Assembly (NCBI RefSeq): GCF_023701695.1
Contig: NZ_JAJOZC010000001.1
Coordinates: 124,001 to 188,000, forward strand
Origin: Streptomyces sp. RKAG290
GTDB taxonomy: Bacteria > Actinomycetota > Actinomycetes > Streptomycetales > Streptomycetaceae
DNA length: 64,000 nt
Reading direction: 5' to 3'
The notes beneath the pieces were generated by a model. That model was not told where the DNA came from, made no database searches, and worked only from the letters and a program-made list of their open reading frames with translations. Position numbers and translations under genes: made by a program. Below are positions 34,438-43,175 of the stretch, piece after piece (position 1 is the first letter of the stretch; the number at the start of each line of letters is the position of its first letter).

Positions 34438-34491
34438 GCGAAGTAAGTCGGGAATCACCCCTCGACGAAGTCATGCGGATGGCGAAGTAAG
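34438..34491. repeat. Direct repeat of GCGAAGTAAG in the amidohydrolase promoter region
   Basis: Two identical 10-mers at 34438-34447 and 34482-34491, 44 bases apart (about four helical turns), between operators C and D. May be binding sites for a second regulator. Confidence 0.45.
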
Positions 34492-34495
34492 CGCC

Positions 34496-34509
34496 TCTGG
34501 CATACCAAT
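34496..34509. promoter_or_regulatory. GntR-type operator, site D (amidohydrolase operon)
   Basis: TCTGGCATACCAAT, sharing TGGCATACCAA with site C 95 bases away. Confidence 0.6.
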
Positions 34510-34530
34510 GGGTGGAGCGGTCCGGGACCG

Positions 34531-36168
34531 TCAGATCTCCGTGAGCCGGCCCGCCGCCACCTCGACCCGACGGGTCGTGCGGACCGCCTCCAGCATCCGG
34601 CGGTCGTGGGTGACCAGCAGCAGCGTCCCCGTGTACGAGTCGAGCGCGGACTCCAGCTGCTCGATGGCCGGCAGGTCCAGATGGTTCGTGGGCTCGTCGA
34701 GCACGAGGAGGTTGACCCCGCGGCCCTGGAGCAGGGCGAGTGCCGCCCGGGTGCGTTCGCCCGGGGAGAGGGTGGTCGCGGGGCGCATCACATGGTCGGC
34801 GCGCAGCCCGAACTTGGCGAGCAGGGTGCGGACCTCGGCCGGTTCCGTTTCGGGGACCGCCGCGCAGAAGGCCTCCAGCAGGGACTCCGTTCCGTGGAAC
34901 AGCTGCCGGGCCTGGTCCACCTCGCCGACGACCACTCCCGACCCCAGGCTCGCCTGCCCCGAGTCCAGCGGGAGGCGGCCGAGGAGTGCGGCGAGCAGGG
35001 TCGACTTCCCCGCGCCGTTGGCGCCGGTGATGGCGATCCGGTCCGCCCAGTCGATCTGCAGCGAGGCCGGGCCGAACGCGAAGTCGCCGAGGACGACCTC
35101 CGCCTCGCGCAGGGTCGCCACGACCGAACCGGAGCGGGGGGCGGAGGCGATCTCCATCCGCAGCTCCCATTCCTTGCGCGGCTCGTCCACGACGTCCAGG
35201 CGCTCGATCATGCGCTGGGTCTGGCGGGCCTTCGCGGCCTGCTTCTCGCTCGACTCGCTACGGAACTTGCGGGCCATCTTGTCCGAGTCGCCGGCCTTGC
35301 GGCGGGCGTTCCTGACGCCCTTGTCCATCCAGGAGCGCTGCATCATGGCGCGCCCTTCGAGCGCGGAGCGCTTGTCGGCGAACTCCTCGAACTCCTCGCG
35401 GGCGTGCCTGCGGGCCCGCTCGCGCTCCTCCAGGTATGCCGCGTAGCCGCCGCCGTACAGGTTGATCTGCTGCTGGGCCAGATCGAGTTCGAGGACCTTG
35501 GTGACGGTGCGCATCAGGAATTCGCGGTCGTGGCTGATGACGACCGTGCCGGCCCGCAGGCCGGAGACGTACCGCTCCAGCCGTTCCAGGCCGTCCAGGT
35601 CGAGGTCGTTGGTGGGCTCGTCGAGCAGGAAGATGTCGTAGCGGGAGAGCAGCAGCGAGGCGAGGCCCGCGCGAGCCGCCTGGCCGCCGGACAGGGCGGT
35701 CATCGGCAGGTCGAGGCCGACGGTCAGGCCCAGGTCGGCGGCGACCTCCTCGGCCCGCTCGTCCAGGTCGGCGCCGCCGAGCGCGAGCCAGCGCTCCAGC
35801 GACTCGGAGTACGCGTCGTCGGCCCCGGGCGCCCCGTCGACGAGGGCCTGTGTGGCGGTGTCCATCGTGGTCTGCGCCTCGGCGACCCCTGTCCGGCGGG
35901 CGAGGAACTCCCGCACGGTCTCGCCGGGAGTCCGCTCCGGCTCCTGCGGCAGGTGGCCGACGGTGGCGGTGGGCGGGGAGAGCCGCAGCTCACCCTCCTC
36001 CGGCTGGTCGAGCCCGGCGAGCAGCCGGAGAAGGGACGATTTTCCGGCGCCGTTGACTCCGACGAGACCGATCACGTCACCGGGCGCGACCACGAGGTCG
36101 AGCTCGGCGAAGAGAGTGCGGTCGCCGTGTCCGGCGGCGAGATCCTTGGCGACGAGAGTGGCAGTCAT
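34531..36168 (-). CDS. ABC-F family ATPase (ribosome-associated)
   Basis: 545 residues with two ABC domains and no membrane segment. Walker A motifs are GVNGAGKSS (37-45) and GANGAGKST near 390. Signatures are LSGGQAARAGLA and, in the second domain, LSPGERTRAALA with Pro replacing Gly. The linker (about 240-330) is rich in Arg/Lys/Glu and contains MQRSWMDKGVRNARRKAGD. ABC-F proteins bind the ribosomal E site; some protect from antibiotics, others assist translation. No leader peptide was found, and the role is unassigned. Single leftward gene. Confidence 0.9.
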   Translation of the reverse strand: MTATLVAKDLAAGHGDRTLFAELDLVVAPGDVIGLVGVNGAGKSSLLRLLAGLDQPEEGELRLSPPTATVGHLPQEPERTPGETVREFLARRTGVAEAQTTMDTATQALVDGAPGADDAYSESLERWLALGGADLDERAEEVAADLGLTVGLDLPMTALSGGQAARAGLASLLLSRYDIFLLDEPTNDLDLDGLERLERYVSGLRAGTVVISHDREFLMRTVTKVLELDLAQQQINLYGGGYAAYLEERERARRHAREEFEEFADKRSALEGRAMMQRSWMDKGVRNARRKAGDSDKMARKFRSESSEKQAAKARQTQRMIERLDVVDEPRKEWELRMEIASAPRSGSVVATLREAEVVLGDFAFGPASLQIDWADRIAITGANGAGKSTLLAALLGRLPLDSGQASLGSGVVVGEVDQARQLFHGTESLLEAFCAAVPETEPAEVRTLLAKFGLRADHVMRPATTLSPGERTRAALALLQGRGVNLLVLDEPTNHLDLPAIEQLESALDSYTGTLLLVTHDRRMLEAVRTTRRVEVAAGRLTEI

Positions 36169-36279
36169 CAGGGTGTCGATCCTAATCGGCGGCCGGGGCT
36201 CCCCGCGCAGGTGCCGACGGGCCGCAGGCAAGGGGCGTCGCGGGTGTTCCGCGGCCGGGCACTCTGTGGATAGGGTCTT

Positions 36280-36425
36280 TCGTCCGGGTCAGGCCGGATC
36301 AGGGAGCGGGGTCCGGTGCTGTGCCTCGCAAGGCGGAGGAGGGAGTCGACGCGGAGCGTCGACGACCGACGACAACGCCGCGAGGTGCAGCACCGGGGCA
36401 CGCGAGCCCGGCCTGACCCGGACGA
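36280..36425. repeat. Three-level nested inverted repeat; copy of a dispersed intergenic element
   Basis: Outer arms TCGTCCGGGTCAGGCCGG (36280-36297) and its exact complement (36408-36425). Middle arms CCGGTGCTGTGCCTCGC (36313-36329) pair with 36380-36396 with two mismatches. Inner arms GTCGACGC (36345-36352) pair with GCGTCGAC (36356-36363). The right half, read in reverse, matches 53953-54049 over some 90 bases with few differences. Confidence 0.75.
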
Positions 36426-36430
36426 GAGGC

Positions 36431-36512
36431 CCCAGGGTCTTTCGTCCGGGTCAGGGCTGCGAGCCCGGCATGATCCGAACGGAGGGCCCTGGCTTCGGCC
36501 ATCGACGGAGTC
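36431..36512. repeat. Second, shorter copy of the intergenic repeat module
   Basis: Begins CCAGGGTCTTTCGTCCGGGT, repeating 36272 onwards, and ends CGGAGGGCCCTGG, so the ends are complementary. It contains the small hairpin GGGCT-GCG-AGCCC. The part GCCCGGCATGATCCGAACGG matches, in reverse, the start of the copies at 53953 and 19597. Confidence 0.65.
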
Positions 36513-36544
36513 CGGGCACGGAGCAGAGAGCAGCGGGGGCGGCA

Positions 36545-37468
36545 GTGTCGGAAGTGATCGTGGTGGGCGGTGGGGTCAGCGGCCTGACCACCGCGGTGGT
36601 GCTGGCCGGGCGTGGGCACCGGGTGCGGGTCTGGTCCGCGCGGCCGGCCGAGGCGACCACGTCGGCGGTGGCCGGCGCCCTGTGGTGGCCGTACCGGGTC
36701 GAGCCGCAGGACCGGGTCGGCGACTGGTCGCTGGTCTCGCTGCGGTGGTACGAGGAACTGGCCGCCCGGCCGCGGGAGACCGGGGTCCGGCTGGTCGACG
36801 GCGTGCACCGGGGCGAGCGGCTCGCGGGGCTCGGGCCGTGGGCCGGGGAGCTGACGGATGCGGTGGAGACCGCCGAAGGGCTGCGGTGCCGGCTGCCGCT
36901 GATCGACATGCCGGTCCATCTGGAGTGGCTGGAGGGACGGATCAGGGCGGCCGGGGGCTCGGTGGAGCGGCGCACGGTCACCTCGTTCGACGAGGCCGCC
37001 GCGGAGGCCACGACGGTGGTGAACTGCACGGGGCTCGGCTCCCGCGAACTGGTCCCCGACAGCGGGATGCGCCCGGTGCGCGGCCAGCTGGTCCTGGTGG
37101 AGAACCCGGGCATCGCGGAGTGGTTCACCGAGGCGGACCCCGCGTCGAGCGAGACGACGTACTTCTTCCCGCAGCCGGGCCGGCTCGTGCTCGGCGGCAC
37201 GGCCGGGGCGGACGACTGGAGCACCGTGCCCGACCCCCGGGCGGCCGTGGAGATCGTGGCCCGGTGCGCCCGCATCCGGCCGGAGATCGGCCGGGCGCGG
37301 ATCATCGGGCACCGGGTGGGGCTGCGGCCGGCCCGGGACGCGGGGGTACGGATAGAACTGGAACCGCTGCCCGGCGGCGGGCGCCTGGTCCACAACTACG
37401 GACACGGGGGCGCGGGCGTGACGGTGGCCCTGGGCTGCGCGCAGGCGGCGGCCCGGCTGGTGGGCTGA
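36545..37468 (+). CDS. FAD-dependent D-amino acid oxidase
   Basis: 307 residues of the DAO family. N-terminal FAD motif VIVVGGGVSGLTTA (residues 4-17). Typical DAO features: AGALWWPYRVEP, NCTGLGSRELV, MRPVRGQLVLVENP, RPARDAGVRIE with the substrate arginine and HNYGHGGAGVT near the C-terminus. It oxidises D-amino acids to imino acids with release of hydrogen peroxide. GTG 36545 directly precedes the FAD motif. It follows the nested repeats. Confidence 0.92.
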   Translation: MSEVIVVGGGVSGLTTAVVLAGRGHRVRVWSARPAEATTSAVAGALWWPYRVEPQDRVGDWSLVSLRWYEELAARPRETGVRLVDGVHRGERLAGLGPWAGELTDAVETAEGLRCRLPLIDMPVHLEWLEGRIRAAGGSVERRTVTSFDEAAAEATTVVNCTGLGSRELVPDSGMRPVRGQLVLVENPGIAEWFTEADPASSETTYFFPQPGRLVLGGTAGADDWSTVPDPRAAVEIVARCARIRPEIGRARIIGHRVGLRPARDAGVRIELEPLPGGGRLVHNYGHGGAGVTVALGCAQAAARLVG

Positions 37469-37491
37469 ACCGCCGCGCCCGCGCAGGGCCC

Positions 37492-39246
37492 TCAGTCCTC
37501 CGCGGGGCTCGATCCGCCGGGCTTGTCGTGACGTTCGGTGGTGATCTGACTGCCGCCGGGGCCGATCCGGATCTCGAAGTCGCCGTCGTACTTCGCGTGG
37601 CCCTCGATGACCGCGGATTCGACGGCCTCGACCCCGAACTCGCGGCGCACGATGAGCGGGTCCTCGCGCAGGTCCCGCATCAGTGCCACGCACATGCCGA
37701 CCATCACGATGGTGAAGGGCGCGGCCACCAGGATGGTCAGGTTCTGCAGTCCGGCCAGCGCATCGCCCTTCCCGTTGCCGATCAGCAGCATGATCGCCGC
37801 CACCGCTCCGGTGACGACGCCCCAGAAGATGACGACCCACTTGGCCGGTTCCAGGACGCCCTTCTGGGAGAGCGTGCCCATGACGATCGAGGCCGCGTCC
37901 GCGCCCGAGACGAAGAAGATGCCGACCAGGATCATCACCAGCAGACTCATCAGCGTGGCGAGCGGGAACTGCTGCAGCACACCGAACAGCTGGGCCTCCT
38001 GCGTGGTGGCGCCGTTCAGCTTCCCGGCCTCCTGGAGCTTGATCGCGGTGCCACCGAAGATCGCGAACCAGACCAGGCTGACCGTGCTGGGCACCAGGAT
38101 GACCCCGCCGATGAACTGACGGATCGTCCGGCCGCGGCTGATCCTGGCGATGAACATGCCGACGAACGGCGTCCAGGAGATCCACCAGGCCCAGTAGAAG
38201 ACGGTCCAGCTGGCGAGCCAGTCGGCCACCTTGCCCTCGCCGGTCGCCTCGGTGCGGCCGGCGAGCTGCGCGAGGTTGCCGAAGTAGGCGGCGATCGAAG
38301 TGGGCAGCAGGTCAAGCACGATGATGGTCGGGCCCGCGATGAACACGAACACGGCGAGGATGAACGCGAGCACCATGTTGATGTTGGACAGCCACTGGAT
38401 GCCCTTCTCCACGCCGGAGATCGCCGAGGCGACGAAGGCCACGGTCAGCACGGCGATGATCAGGACGAGCAGCCCGGTGCCGGTCTTCTCCTTCCAGTTC
38501 AGCTCGTGGAAACCACTGCCGATCTGGAGAGCGCCCAGCCCCAGCGAGGCGGCCGAGCCGAAGAGCGTGGCGAAGATGGCGAGGATGTCGATCAGCCGGC
38601 CGACCCCGCCGTGGGCGTGCCGGGCGCCGATGAGCGGCTCGAAGACGGCGCTGATCGTCTGCCGCCTGCGACGCCGGAAGGTGCTGTAGGCGATGGCGAG
38701 GCCGACCACCGCGTAGATCGCCCAGGGGTGCAGCGTCCAGTGGAAGAGCGTGGTGGCCATCGCCGTCTGCATCGCCTCGGCGGCGTCGGCGGGGTGGGTG
38801 CCGGGCGGCGGGTTGATGAAGTGCGCCAGCGGCTCACTGACTCCGTAGAACATCAGCCCGATGCCCATACCGGCGCTGAACATCATCGCGACCCAGGAGA
38901 CGGTCCGGAATTCGGGCTGCTCGCCCTCCTGGCCGAGGGTGATCTTTCCGTAACGGCTGATGGCGAGCCAGAGGGCGAAGACCACGAATCCGGAGGCGGC
39001 CAGCATGAAGGCCCAACCGCCGTTGTGCATGAGGCCGTCGAGCAGCGTGCTGGAGACGTCCTCCAGCGAGTCGGTGGCGGTGGCCCCCCAGACCACGAAG
39101 GCGAGGGTGAGCACAGCGGTGACGCCGAACACCACCCGGTCGGTCGTGGGGCGCCGGCTCTGGGTCGGGTCGCTGGGCAGATCCGCCGTTACCGACCGAT
39201 CCCCCTTGCCGCCCGTTCTCTGATCGTCCTGCGACACGAATCGCAC
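37492..39246 (-). CDS. BCCT-family transporter (glycine betaine/choline/carnitine)
   Basis: 584 residues, 12 membrane helices. The family motif in TM3 reads AGMGIGLMFYGVSEP; the TM8 signature is WTVFYWAWWISWTPFVGMFI with the tryptophan box that binds trimethylammonium groups. The C-terminal cytoplasmic tail (from about 525) is long and charged and may sense osmotic state as in BetP. Imports compatible solutes with sodium or protons. GTG 39246 or GTG 39237 may be the start. Converges on the D-amino acid oxidase gene, 24 bases from its stop. Confidence 0.92.
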   Translation of the reverse strand: MRFVSQDDQRTGGKGDRSVTADLPSDPTQSRRPTTDRVVFGVTAVLTLAFVVWGATATDSLEDVSSTLLDGLMHNGGWAFMLAASGFVVFALWLAISRYGKITLGQEGEQPEFRTVSWVAMMFSAGMGIGLMFYGVSEPLAHFINPPPGTHPADAAEAMQTAMATTLFHWTLHPWAIYAVVGLAIAYSTFRRRRRQTISAVFEPLIGARHAHGGVGRLIDILAIFATLFGSAASLGLGALQIGSGFHELNWKEKTGTGLLVLIIAVLTVAFVASAISGVEKGIQWLSNINMVLAFILAVFVFIAGPTIIVLDLLPTSIAAYFGNLAQLAGRTEATGEGKVADWLASWTVFYWAWWISWTPFVGMFIARISRGRTIRQFIGGVILVPSTVSLVWFAIFGGTAIKLQEAGKLNGATTQEAQLFGVLQQFPLATLMSLLVMILVGIFFVSGADAASIVMGTLSQKGVLEPAKWVVIFWGVVTGAVAAIMLLIGNGKGDALAGLQNLTILVAAPFTIVMVGMCVALMRDLREDPLIVRREFGVEAVESAVIEGHAKYDGDFEIRIGPGGSQITTERHDKPGGSSPAED

Positions 39247-39311
39247 CTTTCACGGAAGCTGGAGTTTCGCTCTCCGTAGGCAGTACCACACGCAGCGCGC
39301 ATCTTCCGGGA

Positions 39312-40622
39312 TCAACAAGCGGTATCGGCTTGACCGTTTGTGAGGTGATATGCCGCCTTCGCGTCCAGGAGTATCGGGACCAGCTTTCTGGCGGACTGCG
39401 CCAGCGGCACGTACACACCGTCACCATCCGGGCGGGAGGTGACGCCGTGCAGAGCGAGTTCGTCCCCGATGCCGGCGAACTGGGCCGCCGTCAGGCGGTA
39501 GCCGCAGGGCGGGTGCGCGAGCACACCGCCGGACCCGGCCGGCTCGTTGTCGGCCCCGCCGAGGTAGACCGGGCCACCCTCGGTGAAACCTGCCGTCCGG
39601 GCGCGGACCGTGGCGGCGCCGATCTCCCCGCGCCGCTGCGCCACGTAAGCGAACACGGCCCTGAGCGCCACGATTTGGGAGCGGACCCGGCGGCGCGCGT
39701 TGAGTGCGGGGTCGGCCCTCTCCGCGTCGGTGAGCGGGTCCGCGCGGGACTCGACGAGCAGGCCGACCGCGTGCTTGATGCCCGCGGCGTTGCGCAGGAT
39801 GCGCTCCTGCCCGTCGCCCGCGGTCTGCCTGACCGGGCTGCCGGTGACGGGGTCCGTCCAGACCCCGTAGAGCCCGCTGTCGTACCCGGCGTCCCGGGCG
39901 GCCGGACGCACATGGCGCTCCGCCAGAAGCTCCGATTCGTCGCGCACCCGTGCGTCGGCGTCGAGGCTGCGGGGCCACAGGACGGTGAGGTCCTTGTCGT
40001 AGTAGGGCGGGGTCGCGCCGTACTCGTGCAGGTCGTCGATCACCTCGGGGCGGTGGTCCCGGACGACTGCCGCGATCGCGCGCCCCTCGGCGGTCCGCAG
40101 CGCGAGGTGGTCGCGGTTGATGTCCGCGCCGTCGGAGTTGCCCCGGGTGTCCGCGGCGCGGCCGTCGGGGTTGGCCGTGGGGACGAAGAGGATCTCGGTG
40201 CGGGAGAGGAGTTCCCGGGTCTCGCGGTCCTCGGCGAACGCGAGGTCGCGGATCGTCGTCAGGCACGCCTCGCGACCGGCGGGTTCGTCGCCGTGCTGGC
40301 TGCAGACGAGGAGCACGGTGAGCGCGGCGGGGCGCCGGCTGCCGATCCGCACGAGCCGCAGCGGGCGCCCCTGCTTCGTCGTACCGATCCGCTCCACGGA
40401 GACCCGGTCGCCGTGCCGGTCGACGGCGGCGAGCAGCAACCGCTCCTCGGCGGGGCCGGTCCAGCGGGCCCCGCCGGAGGACTCGAAGCCGGTGCGTGGC
40501 GGGGTGTGCGCCGCCTCTGCGGACACGGTGACCGGCGCGGCGGCCAGCACGGCGGCGACCGCCGTCAGCGCGAGGACGCGGCCGTGGCGACGGCCGGCCC
40601 CGGCCGGCCCGGCGGGCATCAT
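39312..40622 (-). CDS. Secreted M14-family zinc carboxypeptidase
   Basis: 436 residues with a signal peptide ([20 protein letters not shown] then VTVSAEA). Zinc ligands: H and E of [11 protein letters not shown] and the later His of DDLHEYGA. Substrate-binding [20 protein letters not shown] and the catalytic Glu in LLVESRADP are present. Removes C-terminal residues from peptides or cell-wall peptides outside the cell. Two ATGs (40622, 40619) are adjacent. It is divergent from the LacI-type regulator gene, which may or may not control it. Confidence 0.9.
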   Translation of the reverse strand: MMPAGPAGAGRRHGRVLALTAVAAVLAAAPVTVSAEAAHTPPRTGFESSGGARWTGPAEERLLLAAVDRHGDRVSVERIGTTKQGRPLRLVRIGSRRPAALTVLLVCSQHGDEPAGREACLTTIRDLAFAEDRETRELLSRTEILFVPTANPDGRAADTRGNSDGADINRDHLALRTAEGRAIAAVVRDHRPEVIDDLHEYGATPPYYDKDLTVLWPRSLDADARVRDESELLAERHVRPAARDAGYDSGLYGVWTDPVTGSPVRQTAGDGQERILRNAAGIKHAVGLLVESRADPLTDAERADPALNARRRVRSQIVALRAVFAYVAQRRGEIGAATVRARTAGFTEGGPVYLGGADNEPAGSGGVLAHPPCGYRLTAAQFAGIGDELALHGVTSRPDGDGVYVPLAQSARKLVPILLDAKAAYHLTNGQADTAC

Positions 40623-40955
40623 CGCCCGCCGCCGCGCGCGGCTCCCGCAGCGCCGGCGGGGGCCGGGACGGAAGGTCTGTACGTCGAGCGGGCACCCCGC
40701 ACACGTATCGGCATGGGCGGGAAAGTACCCCGGCCGGCGCCCGCGCGACAGGAGCTCCGCACCGCCGCCGCGCAACCGGTACCCGATCGGCTCCCGCGCG
40801 ACGGCCCGGCGCACGCACGGGTGCCGGTACCCTCCGCGCAGACACCGGGGCACCCCCGGTCACCGGCCTGCGGGGCGGTTAGGCTGACGGTGTCCGTGCT
40901 GTCCGGCCGCCCCCGGCCGTTTCCGGCCCCATTCCGCGCGTCCGAGGAGCGTCCC

Positions 40956-41999
40956 TTGCCCGGTCCGACCCCCGATGCCCCGCACGATGCGCGCCCCACG
41001 CTGGAGGCCGTGGCGGCCCTCGCCGGAGTCTCCCGGGCGACGGCCTCCCGGGTGGTCAACGGCAGCGCCGGGGTGCGTCAGCCGCTCGTGGACCAGGTGC
41101 GCAAGGCGGTCGAGGAACTGGGCTACATCCCGAACCACGCCGCCCGGACGCTGGTCACCCGGCGCAACGGGGCGGTCGCCGTGATCATCGACGAGCCGGA
41201 GATCCGGATCTTCTCCGACCCGTTCTTCTCCCAGCACATCCGTGGCATCAGCCGGGAACTCAACGCATACGACTCCCAGTTGGTACTGCTCCTGGTGGAG
41301 GGCAGCGGCGACTTCGACCGCGTCACCCGCTACCTGGCAGGCGGCCATGTGGACGGGGTGCTGGCCTTCTCGCTGCACACGGACGACGAACTGCCCGCGG
41401 TCATCCGCCGGTTCCGGGTCCCGACGGTCTACGGCGGGCGCCCCGGACGGCCGGGAGCCGCCTCCGAACTCGCGGTGCCCTACGTGGACTGCGACAACCG
41501 CGGCGGCGCCCGGGAGGCCGTGCGGCACCTGGTCTCGCTCGACCGCCGGCACATCGCACACATCGCGGGTCCGCGCGACCAGACCTCGGCGCTCGACCGG
41601 ATCGACGGCTACTTCGACGTCCTGCCCGACGGTGATCCGGCCCTGGTGGCCGACGGAGACTTCACCGCCGAGGGCGGCGCCCGCGCCATGGCCGTACTGC
41701 TGGAGCGGCGGCCGGACCTGGACGCCGTGTTCGCCGCCAACGACCTGATGGCGTCGGGCGCGCTGCGGGTGCTGCGCGAGCACGGCCGGCGGGTGCCGCA
41801 GGACGTGGCGCTGGTCGGATTCGACGACATGGAGTCGGTGGCCGAGGCGACCGATCCGCCACTGACGACGGTCCGTCAGGACGTGGTGGGCATGGGCAGG
41901 TTGATGGTGCGGCTGCTGATGGACCGGCTCAACAACGGTGACACCGGAACGGATTCGGTGATCACGCCGACGGAACTCGTCCGCCGCGCGTCGGCCTGA
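40956..41999 (+). CDS. LacI-family transcriptional regulator
   Basis: 347 residues. Helix-turn-helix about 13-35 (TLEAVAALAGVSRATASRVV) followed by the hinge helix NGSAGVRQPL, then a periplasmic-binding-protein-like ligand domain (PFFSQHIRGI, VPYVDCDNRGGAREAV, AVFAANDLMASGALRVL). The TTG start 40956 is set by GAGGAG six bases upstream. TAGGCT around 40880 may be its -10. No sugar genes lie adjacent; the divergent M14 peptidase gene is the nearest possible target. Confidence 0.9.
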   Translation: MPGPTPDAPHDARPTLEAVAALAGVSRATASRVVNGSAGVRQPLVDQVRKAVEELGYIPNHAARTLVTRRNGAVAVIIDEPEIRIFSDPFFSQHIRGISRELNAYDSQLVLLLVEGSGDFDRVTRYLAGGHVDGVLAFSLHTDDELPAVIRRFRVPTVYGGRPGRPGAASELAVPYVDCDNRGGAREAVRHLVSLDRRHIAHIAGPRDQTSALDRIDGYFDVLPDGDPALVADGDFTAEGGARAMAVLLERRPDLDAVFAANDLMASGALRVLREHGRRVPQDVALVGFDDMESVAEATDPPLTTVRQDVVGMGRLMVRLLMDRLNNGDTGTDSVITPTELVRRASA

Positions 42000-42014
42000 C
42001 ACGGGCCGCCGACG

Positions 42015-42905
42015 TCAGCCGGACATCCCCGGCCCGCTCCTGCCCGCCGCCCGATGGGCGGCCCGTGCCCTGCGGGCCCGCGGCAGATACCGCATCCGCT
42101 CCGGCAGCGCGGGCACCACCATCCGCAGCAGGGCGCAGAACCGTCGCAGCCTGCGCTCCTGTCCGGCCGTCCACGGCAGACCGATCGCCTCCCGCGCGTC
42201 CGGCGGCATCAGCCCCACGGTCAGGAAGGTGCGCAACCGCCCCAGCGGCGGGAGCAGGACCGGCCACAGGACCCTGAGCAGCAACCGCAGCGGCAGGGGG
42301 CCCCGGTCCGGCGGGGGCACGACGGCGTCCGCGTCGACGAGCTCCCCGACGACGACCGTCTTCTCGATCTCCTCCGCGAGCATTTTGCGGTAGTAGGGCC
42401 AGAACTCCTCGATCGTCTGCGGCATGTCCCGGTCCTGGATCCCCAGCACCCGGCCCACCTGGAGCCACTCCCGGTACAGGGCGCGCTCCTGCGCCGGGGT
42501 GAGCGGGCGGATCAGATAGCGGGCGGCGTGCCGGTAGACCGGGAAGCCGGTGGCGTGCACCCATGCGTAGTTGACCGGTGACAGCGCGTGGTAGCGGCGG
42601 CCGCGGGTGTCGGTGCCCTGGATGGTGCGGTGCAGCCGGCGGAGCCTGCGCCCCTCCTCGGCGGCCTGCTCGCCGCCGTACACCCAGAGCTGCAGCGAGC
42701 TGAGGGAGCGCTCGCCGCGGCCCCACGGGTCGGTGCGGAAGACCGAGTGCTCGTCGACTCCCGCGCCGACCGCCGGGTGTGCGACCTGCAGGGTGAGGGC
42801 TGCGGGCAGCATCAGCAGGGCCCGGACGTCGCCCGACAGGCCCCAGAGCACTCCGCCCGGCGGGGGCGGTGCGGGGTCGGCGTCCCTGGCTGCTGCGCTG
42901 TTCAT
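42015..42905 (-). CDS. Oxygenase MpaB-family (DUF2236) protein
   Basis: 296 residues. DUF2236 features: WGLSGDVRALLMLPAALTLQ, LQVAHPAVGAGVDEHSVF with a conserved His, and YAWVHATGFPVYRHAARYL. Members include the fungal MpaB and rubber oxygenase Lcp, which bind haem b; most bacterial ones are uncharacterised. It is divergent from a second DUF2236 gene at 43176, with an A/T-rich inverted repeat between them and a TetR gene next door. Ends 16 bases from the convergent LacI gene. Confidence 0.87.
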   Translation of the reverse strand: MNSAAARDADPAPPPPGGVLWGLSGDVRALLMLPAALTLQVAHPAVGAGVDEHSVFRTDPWGRGERSLSSLQLWVYGGEQAAEEGRRLRRLHRTIQGTDTRGRRYHALSPVNYAWVHATGFPVYRHAARYLIRPLTPAQERALYREWLQVGRVLGIQDRDMPQTIEEFWPYYRKMLAEEIEKTVVVGELVDADAVVPPPDRGPLPLRLLLRVLWPVLLPPLGRLRTFLTVGLMPPDAREAIGLPWTAGQERRLRRFCALLRMVVPALPERMRYLPRARRARAAHRAAGRSGPGMSG

Positions 42906-43060
42906 GCGGGTACTCCCGGCGGTCGGCGGGGCCGCTGCCCGGCACCCGGCCCGTTCTGTTCTCCAGTATGCGATCAGTGCCGGGCGGGCCGGGAGCGGGG
43001 CGGGTGCGCCGGGGTGCGGGCGCGATCCGTGCCGGTGGTGTTGACGAGGCTCGTGAAACA

Positions 43061-43086
43061 AGTCAATAGTATTTGTAACATTGACT
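43061..43086. promoter_or_regulatory. A/T-rich inverted repeat between the two DUF2236 genes
   Basis: Arms AGTCAAT (43061-43067) and ATTGACT (43080-43086) around a 12-base spacer containing GTATTTGTAAC. A TTGACG at 43041 may be a -35. The site is the most A/T-rich patch in the area and a good operator candidate for the TetR protein at 44068-44700. Confidence 0.55.
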
Positions 43087-43175
43087 CTCTTGTCCGGAGT
43101 GCCCGTCAGATGTGCTCCTGAACAAGGGAGTTGGACCGAAGAAGCTGCTTCGAACCAGCCCACAGGAGGCGCACC

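Larger units (their letters stand above)
36169..36544. other. Intergenic region packed with nested palindromes
   Basis: 376 bases between the divergent ABC-F and D-amino-acid-oxidase genes. From 36280 onwards it is occupied by the repeat units described in the next two entries. No other gene is supported. Confidence 0.7.

Noticed and set aside
36316..39279. Very long plus-strand open frame (nearly 1,000 codons) across the D-amino acid oxidase and BCCT transporter genes
   Set aside because: Low-complexity Gly/Arg/Asp composition, antisense to well-supported genes and in the wrong frame of the oxidase; typical GC-rich shadow frame.
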